Shown piece after piece: positions 59,281 through 64,000 of a DNA stretch of 64,000 nt. The stretch's first letter is position 1. Every line of letters starts with the position of its first letter. The DNA is from Pseudomonas uvaldensis (GTDB lineage Bacteria; Pseudomonadota; Gammaproteobacteria; Pseudomonadales; Pseudomonadaceae). The DNA lies in the NCBI RefSeq assembly GCF_021271205.1, contig NZ_JAIWKS010000012.1, forward strand, positions 1-64,000, read 5' to 3'. The position numbers and the translations under genes were made by a program. The notes below the pieces were generated by a model that saw nothing but the letters and a program-made list of their open reading frames with translations, made no database searches and had not been told where the DNA came from.

Positions 59281-61251
59281 TCATTCGCTTGTGAGGGCCG
59301 CGACCGGGTCGAGGCGGGCGGCCTTGCGGGCCGGCATGAAGCCGAAGACGACGCCGGTGACCAGGGCGCAGCCGAAGGCGCCGAACACCGCCAGCCATTC
59401 GAAGGCCACGGCGATCCTGCCCAGCAGCAACGCGCCGCCCACTAGCAGGGCCAGGCCGATGCCCGTCAGTCCGCCGACCACCGAGAGCATCACCGCCTCG
59501 GTGAGGAACTGGCGCAGGATGTCGCGCTGGCGAGCGCCGGTGGCCATGCGGATGCCGATCTCGCGGGTCCGCTCGCGCACGGTCATGAGCATGATGTTCA
59601 TCACACCGATACCGCCCACCAGCAGCGAAATCGCGGCAATGGCGCCGAGCATCAGCGACAGGGTGCCCTGGGTCCGGGCTTCGGCCTGGATCATCGCGGC
59701 GTTGTTGGTCAGCTCGAAATCCCGCTTGCCGTCGTGCAGGCGCAGCAGGGTCCGGGAGATGGCCTGCTCGGCCTCCTTGACCTTGGTCGCATCCCTGGCG
59801 GCGATGACCACGTATTCGGGATGACGGGTGCCGAACAGCCTGACGCTGGCGGCGGAGTAGGGCACGGCGATGCGGTTGTCGGCATCGGAGTCGCCGGAGC
59901 TGGCGCCTTTTTCCGCCAATACGCCGACCACCTGGAACGGCATGTTCTCGATCAGGATGTAGCGGCCGATGGGGTCGGTGACGTCCTTGAGCAGTTTCTG
60001 CCGGACTTTGTGGCCGATCACCGCCACCGCTGCCGCACCTCGTTCGTCGGCGTCGGTGAAGTAGCTGCCCTCGGTCACCGGCCAGTTGAAGATGGTCGGG
60101 AAGTTCGTGTCGTTGCCGCCCACGTAACTGGTGTGGTCGAGGTTGCCGAAACGCACGCTGGCGTTGGCGCCGTTGACGGGCATGATGCGTTGCACCTCGG
60201 GCAGGGCGGCGAGGGCGGCCAGGTCATGTTCGCTGATGATGCCTTTGGCGGCACGCGGGCTGGGCGCGGCACCGTTGAGGTAGATGATGTTGGAGCCGAA
60301 GGCGCCCATCTGGGCCATGACCTGGCGCTTGCTGCCTTCGCCCACCGCCAGCATCACCACCACCGAGGCCACGCCGATGACGATGCCGAGCAGGGTCAGG
60401 GCGGTGCGGAAACGGTTGATCCACATCACCCGCCACGCCGCCTGTACCGCGTCCACCAGCTCGCCCTTCCAGGCGCCGTTGTGTTCGCTGCCGGCACTCA
60501 GGCGTTGCCGCAGGTCCACGGCCTGCAACGCATTCGGGTTGGCCCGCGGCGGTGTCGGATCGGCGTGGGCGCTGTCGCTGATGATCAGTCCGTCGCGGAT
60601 TTCGATGATGCGTTTGGCCCGGGCCGCCACGTCGCGGTCGTGGGTGATCAGGATCACCACATGGCCCTGGCTCGCCAGCTCGTCGAGCAAGGCCATGACC
60701 TCGATGCCGCTCTGGCTGTCGAGGGCGCCGGTGGGTTCGTCGGCGAGAATGATATGACCACCGTTCATCAACGCCCGGGCAATCGACACCCGTTGCTGCT
60801 GTCCGCCGGACAACTGGTGCGGGCGGTTGCCGGTGCGGCTGGCCAGGCCCAGGCGTTCGAGCAGGGCGCTGGCCCGGGCGTGGCGCTCGGCGGCCGAAGT
60901 GCCGGCATAGATCGCCGGCATTTCGACGTTTTCCTGGGCGGTGCCGGACGGAATCAGGTGATACCCCTGGAACACGAAGCCAAACGCTTCGCGTCGCAGC
61001 CAGGCCAGTTCGTCGCTGCCCAGGTGGGCGACATCTTCGCCGGCAAAGCGGTACTCGCCACTGGTAGGGCGGTCGAGGCAGCCGAGGATGTTCATCAGTG
61101 TGGATTTGCCGGAGCCGGATGCCCCGACAATTGCCAGGAATTCCCCGGCATGGATGGACAGATCGATGCCTCGCAGCACCTCCACCCGGGGACTGTCGCC
61201 CCCACCGTAGGCCTTGCGAATGTCCCGCAGTTCGATCAGCGGTGTGTTCAT
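59281..61251 (-). CDS. pvdT: PvdT, MacB-type ABC transporter
   Basis: A 656-residue MacB-like exporter. The N-terminal ATPase has Walker A GASGSGKST, signature LSGGQQQR and Walker B ILADEPTGALDS. A first membrane helix lies near residue 295, a large periplasmic MacB domain follows, and three C-terminal helices (FtsX domain) complete it, with the MTVRERTREIGIRMA motif. It powers the PvdR-PvdT-OpmQ pump. The ATG directly follows the pvdR stop (TGA-ATG), so the two are coupled. Confidence 0.93.
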   Translation of the reverse strand: MNTPLIELRDIRKAYGGGDSPRVEVLRGIDLSIHAGEFLAIVGASGSGKSTLMNILGCLDRPTSGEYRFAGEDVAHLGSDELAWLRREAFGFVFQGYHLIPSGTAQENVEMPAIYAGTSAAERHARASALLERLGLASRTGNRPHQLSGGQQQRVSIARALMNGGHIILADEPTGALDSQSGIEVMALLDELASQGHVVILITHDRDVAARAKRIIEIRDGLIISDSAHADPTPPRANPNALQAVDLRQRLSAGSEHNGAWKGELVDAVQAAWRVMWINRFRTALTLLGIVIGVASVVVMLAVGEGSKRQVMAQMGAFGSNIIYLNGAAPSPRAAKGIISEHDLAALAALPEVQRIMPVNGANASVRFGNLDHTSYVGGNDTNFPTIFNWPVTEGSYFTDADERGAAAVAVIGHKVRQKLLKDVTDPIGRYILIENMPFQVVGVLAEKGASSGDSDADNRIAVPYSAASVRLFGTRHPEYVVIAARDATKVKEAEQAISRTLLRLHDGKRDFELTNNAAMIQAEARTQGTLSLMLGAIAAISLLVGGIGVMNIMLMTVRERTREIGIRMATGARQRDILRQFLTEAVMLSVVGGLTGIGLALLVGGALLLGRIAVAFEWLAVFGAFGCALVTGVVFGFMPARKAARLDPVAALTSE

Positions 61252-62403
61252 TCAGCCTCCGTTGCCGGAGGCCGGGTCGATCAGCACCCGGTCACCCTCG
61301 CTCAGGCCGTCGACAATCTGGGTGCGCAAGCGATCACTGACGCCGGTACGAACGGTGCGTGCCTGAACATCGCCGTTATCGGCCAGCACCCGCACCTGAC
61401 CGGTGTTGTCCTGCAGGGCTGCGGTGGGTACGGTCAACACATCGTGAGCCTGGGCGGCGACGAAGAACACCTGGGCGGTCATGTCGGTCATCAGGGCGCG
61501 GTCGGCGTTGTCCACGTCCAGCAACACGGTATAAAGCACCACCCGTTCGGTACCGCTGCGTCCGGCGGTGGGGCTGCCGCCCTGGCTGGCTTCCAGCGGG
61601 CGCGGCGGCACCGGCAGGATCTGGCGCACGGTGCTGCTCCAGCGCCGGGTGCCGCCGGCCAGGGTGGTGAAGTAAGCGGTCATGCCCGGCTTCACGTGGC
61701 CGATGTCGGCTTCCGAGACCTCGGCCCACACCGTCATCGGCGACAGCCGGGCGATGCGCAGGATCAGAGGCGTTTGCTGCTGGGCGTTGAGGGTCTGGCC
61801 TTCCCGGGCGCCGACGGCGACCACGGTGCCGGCCATGGGCGCATAGATGCGGGTGTAGCCCAGCTCGGCCTCGTCACTGCGCAGGCTGGCCTGGGCCTCG
61901 CGGATCCGCGCCTGGAACATGTCGATGCGCGCCTGGGTCGCCCGCACTTCGGCCTGGGCGGTCTGTACGTCCTCCTCGCGGGTGGCGCCGCCTGCCTTGA
62001 GTTGCTGCTGGCGGCGGAATTTCTGCTGTGCCAGGTCGTGCTGGGCACGCTGTTCCTGAAGCTGCGCCTTGAGGTTTTCGATGGAGAACCGACCGGCATC
62101 CAATTTGGCTTTTTGCGTGGACGGGTCGATTTCCACCAGCAACTGGCCTTCGCGAACCTCGTCTCCGGCTTCCACGTGGATCTTCTGGATCTGTCCGGAG
62201 GCCTGGGCGCCCACGTCCACATACCGTCGCGGCTGCAACGTGCCCAGGGCGGTCACGCTGTTTTCGATGTCGCCACGGCTGACGGTGACGGTGGCCAGGG
62301 GGGCGCGGCTGGGTACAACCGCCTGCCAGGCGGCGAAGGCGACGGCCGGGAGCACGGCAATAGTAAAAAGCCAGGCGCGTCGGGTAGGGCGAGGACGTTT
62401 CAT
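61252..62403 (-). CDS. pvdR: PvdR, periplasmic adaptor protein
   Basis: A 383-residue membrane-fusion protein of the MacA type: an N-terminal membrane anchor (residues ~12-28), a first lipoyl half (GTLQPRRYVDVGAQASGQIQKI), a long coiled-coil hairpin (about residues 100-180), a second lipoyl half and a beta-barrel ending in DGLSEGDRVLIDP. It joins PvdT to OpmQ. A consensus PvdS box lies 68 bases before its start, so the whole three-gene operon should be iron-repressed. In P. aeruginosa fpvR lies beside it; no such gene is seen here. Confidence 0.92.
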   Translation of the reverse strand: MKRPRPTRRAWLFTIAVLPAVAFAAWQAVVPSRAPLATVTVSRGDIENSVTALGTLQPRRYVDVGAQASGQIQKIHVEAGDEVREGQLLVEIDPSTQKAKLDAGRFSIENLKAQLQEQRAQHDLAQQKFRRQQQLKAGGATREEDVQTAQAEVRATQARIDMFQARIREAQASLRSDEAELGYTRIYAPMAGTVVAVGAREGQTLNAQQQTPLILRIARLSPMTVWAEVSEADIGHVKPGMTAYFTTLAGGTRRWSSTVRQILPVPPRPLEASQGGSPTAGRSGTERVVLYTVLLDVDNADRALMTDMTAQVFFVAAQAHDVLTVPTAALQDNTGQVRVLADNGDVQARTVRTGVSDRLRTQIVDGLSEGDRVLIDPASGNGG

Positions 62404-62470
62404 GCAGGGTTCCGACCGGTGAAAACGGGCCCGTTCCGAGAGGCTGCGGGACGGACGGCTGTTTCGTTAA

Positions 62471-62494
62471 ACGAGCGCTTTGGCCGGGAATTTA
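62471..62494 (-). promoter_or_regulatory. PvdS-type promoter of pvdR-pvdT-opmQ
   Basis: Exact TAAAT-N16-CGT on the minus strand, with CGT 68 bases before the pvdR start. Confidence 0.88.
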
Positions 62495-62593
62495 CTGGCT
62501 GAAACACTTGGTAGCAGGTTGAAGGGATGCGCCATGTTTTGCGAAAGCCGAGGGGGCGAGTCAACTCCGACACAAACGAAAGCTTTAAATCTA

Positions 62594-62612
62594 TATGAGA
62601 ATTACTATAAAT
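62594..62612. promoter_or_regulatory. Fur-like box upstream of fpvI
   Basis: TATGAGAATTACTATAAAT matches most positions of the 19-bp Pseudomonas Fur box (AATGAGAAT-N-ATT-N-TCATT). It is about 95 bases before fpvI. No PvdS-type box is seen for this gene, which fits direct Fur control of a sigma factor. Confidence 0.65.
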
Positions 62613-62705
62613 TACGTGATTGGATCTGCCACCATCGTGCTATTGCCTTGCGGGGCAAGCCGGGTGGCACAGGGATAGCTGGCGCAGCCATTGCGCACGG
62701 GAGTC

Positions 62706-63188
62706 ATGTTGGAAAACTACTATCGCGAGCTGGTGTGTTTCCTGAACGCCAGGCTAGGCAACCGCCAGGCGGCCGAGGATGTGGTGCATGACGCCTATGT
62801 GCGGGTGCTGGAGCGGGCCAGCGACACGCCCATCGAACAGCCTCGGGCATTCCTGTATCGCACCGCGCTGAACCTGGTGATCGACGGGCATCGTCGCAAT
62901 ACCCTGCGCCAGGTCGAATCCCTGGATGTCCTGGACAGTGAAGAGCGCTTCTTCACGCCATCGCCCCATGCCAGCCTCGACCACGGTCAGCGCCTGGATA
63001 TGCTGCAACGTGCCCTGGCCGAGCTGCCGCCGCTGTGCCGGGACAGTTTTCTGCTGCGTAAGCTCGAAGGCTTGTCTCATCCGCAGATCGCCGAGCGCCT
63101 GGGCATTTCCCGGGCGTTGGTGGAAAAGCACATCGTCAATGCCATGAAACATTGCCGTATTCGCGTCCGGCAATGGGACAAGGGCTGA
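62706..63188 (+). CDS. fpvI: FpvI, ECF sigma factor for the pyoverdine receptor
   Basis: A 160-residue FecI-type ECF sigma factor. Region 2 includes AEDVVHDAYVRVLE and the RAFLYRTALNLVIDGHRR segment; region 4 has the helix-turn-helix LSHPQIAERLGISRALVEKHIVNAMKHCR. It should direct transcription of fpvA after a signal through the receptor's STN domain. The length fits FpvI better than PvdS (about 187 residues), as does its place beside pvdA. I chose the ATG at 62706; one five codons upstream is possible. A Fur-like box lies upstream. The usual anti-sigma gene fpvR is not adjacent. Confidence 0.88.
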   Translation: MLENYYRELVCFLNARLGNRQAAEDVVHDAYVRVLERASDTPIEQPRAFLYRTALNLVIDGHRRNTLRQVESLDVLDSEERFFTPSPHASLDHGQRLDMLQRALAELPPLCRDSFLLRKLEGLSHPQIAERLGISRALVEKHIVNAMKHCRIRVRQWDKG

Positions 63189-63202
63189 ACACCGCAGTGC
63201 GT

Positions 63203-63226
63203 TAAATTTTCTTTCATCGTCCTCGT
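63203..63226 (+). promoter_or_regulatory. PvdS-type promoter of pvdA
   Basis: Exact TAAAT-N16-CGT, starting 15 bases after the fpvI stop, with CGT 116 bases before the pvdA start. This implies a ~105-base untranslated leader. Confidence 0.9.
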
Positions 63227-63256
63227 TACCACTCAACAGCAACTACTGACGACTTG

Positions 63257-63292
63257 CCGGCCCGGTTGCATGGTCACCGCCGGCCGGTTTTT
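63257..63292 (+). terminator. Terminator-like hairpin in the pvdA leader
   Basis: CCGGC/GCCGG and CGGT/ACCG pair with a small internal bulge, a nine-base loop and five T residues. It follows fpvI but lies downstream of the pvdA PvdS box, so it may end fpvI transcripts, or attenuate pvdA, or both. Confidence 0.5.
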
Positions 63293-63342
63293 ACGGCTTT
63301 TCGCGCCCTGTTGAGGGGCCTTCTCTCCAGAGGACACTGGAC

Positions 63343-64000
63343 ATGACACAGGCAACTGCAACGCCACACGTTCACGATTTGATCGGTATCGGCTTCGGCC
63401 CCTCGAACCTGGCGTTGGCCATCGCGTTGCAGGAACGCGGCCTGGTCCAGGGCGAGCTGGATGTGCTGTTCCTTGACAAGCAGGCCGACTACCGCTGGCA
63501 CGGCAACACTCTGGTGAACCAGAGTGAGTTGCAGATTTCCTTCCTCAAGGACCTTGTGACCCTGCGCAACCCCACCAGCCCCTATTCGTTCGTCAATTAC
63601 CTCAAGCACCATGGCCGCCTGGTGGACTTCATCAATCTGGGTACCTTCTACCCGTGCCGCATGGAGTTCAACGATTACTTGCGCTGGGTCGCCGCACAGT
63701 TCGCCGGGCAGAGCCGTTATGGCGAGGAAGTGCTGCGTATCGAACCGGTGCTGCACAACCAGCAGGTCGAAGCCCTGCGAGTGATTTCCCGCGATCGCCA
63801 GGGCGAAGAGCGCGTGCGCACCACCCGTTCGGTGGTGGTGAGTGCCGGTGGTACACCGCGTATTCCGGAGGCATTCAAGGCGTTCAAGGATGACCACCGG
63901 GTGTTCCATCACTCCCAGTACCTGGAGCGCATGGCGACTCAGCCCTGTGTAAAAGGCCAGCCCATGAACATCGCCATCATCGGTGGTGGGCAGAGCGCGG
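63343..64000 (+). CDS. pvdA: PvdA, L-ornithine N5-monooxygenase (truncated by window end)
   Basis: The first 219 codons of the flavin-dependent enzyme that hydroxylates the side-chain nitrogen of ornithine, the first step toward the hydroxamate iron ligand of pyoverdine. The FAD motif GIGFGPSNLALA starts near residue 16. The substrate region QISFLKDLVTLRNPTSPYSFVNYL matches PvdA/SidA enzymes. The NADPH motif begins at the window edge (IIGGGQSA). The ATG at 63343 lies behind AGAGGA. A consensus PvdS box lies upstream. The frame is open to the last base, so the gene continues beyond the window. Confidence 0.95.
   Translation, partial: MTQATATPHVHDLIGIGFGPSNLALAIALQERGLVQGELDVLFLDKQADYRWHGNTLVNQSELQISFLKDLVTLRNPTSPYSFVNYLKHHGRLVDFINLGTFYPCRMEFNDYLRWVAAQFAGQSRYGEEVLRIEPVLHNQQVEALRVISRDRQGEERVRTTRSVVVSAGGTPRIPEAFKAFKDDHRVFHHSQYLERMATQPCVKGQPMNIAIIGGGQSA

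Noticed and set aside
59734..62502. A 922-codon plus-strand frame opposite pvdT and pvdR
   Set aside because: Antisense to two clear transporter genes; no ribosome binding site or recognisable domain.
62586..62616. TAAAT...CGT upstream of fpvI as a PvdS promoter
   Set aside because: The spacing is 24 bases from the first TAAAT and 2 from the second, not 16 or 17.
62706..63188. Reading the sigma factor as PvdS
   Set aside because: Its length (160 residues) and its position next to pvdA fit FpvI, and PvdS is longer.

Overview
The window reads as chromosomal DNA of a fluorescent Pseudomonas (P. fluorescens complex). The evidence is the GC-rich pyoverdine locus, the REP-type palindromes, two GGA-rich RsmX-like small RNAs, and core Pseudomonas families such as DUF6124 and LprI-like proteins. 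I cannot name the species.

Bases 1-13300 are mostly housekeeping and accessory genes: an LprI-like periplasmic protein, an AHSA1/SRPBCC protein, two tandem rsmX-type sRNAs, an AraC regulator divergent from an SDR, an isonitrile hydratase-like gene divergent from a GlxA-type regulator, an alpha/beta hydrolase with a small unknown protein, a DUF6124 protein, a GH15 glucosidase with an SDR, an SCP2-JmjC fusion and trans-aconitate methyltransferase. The pyoverdine region opens at the thioesterase pvdG (12546).

Bases 13475-42614 hold three overlapping NRPS genes on the plus strand. They are followed by the ferripyoverdine receptor fpvA. A minus-strand operon then reads pvdM-pvdN-pvdO-pvdE-NRPS4. 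pvdP lies divergent to it. The efflux operon pvdR-pvdT-opmQ is on the minus strand, and fpvI and a truncated pvdA run off the right edge. Six PvdS-type iron-starvation promoters (TAAAT-like, N16, CGT) and two Fur-like sites can be read directly.

Read by module, the synthetases predict a peptide attached to the PvdL-made chromophore precursor: D-Ser, D-(N5-acyl-)N5-hydroxyornithine, Ala, Gly, D-Ser, Ser, beta-hydroxy-Asp, Thr. The terminal thioesterase is on the opposite-strand NRPS4. Every condensation domain type (LCL or DCL) fits the presence or absence of an upstream epimerase, which supports the assembly order NRPS1-NRPS2-NRPS3-NRPS4. The most unusual feature is the beta-hydroxy-Asp module, which is split over two proteins. 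NRPS2 ends in a condensation domain fused to a TauD/SyrP-like hydroxylase. NRPS3 begins with a condensation-like domain that has lost its HHxxxDG motif, followed by an Asp-type adenylation domain and a carrier domain.

After assembly the acylated precursor (ferribactin) would be exported by PvdE, matured in the periplasm by PvdP, PvdM, PvdN and PvdO, and secreted or recycled by PvdRT-OpmQ. Ferripyoverdine would re-enter through FpvA. pvdL, pvdS, pvdH, pvdQ, fpvR, an MbtH-like gene and a hydroxyornithine acylase (pvdF or an acetylase) are not in the window, so the pyoverdine genes must be split over more than one locus or continue beyond the right edge.
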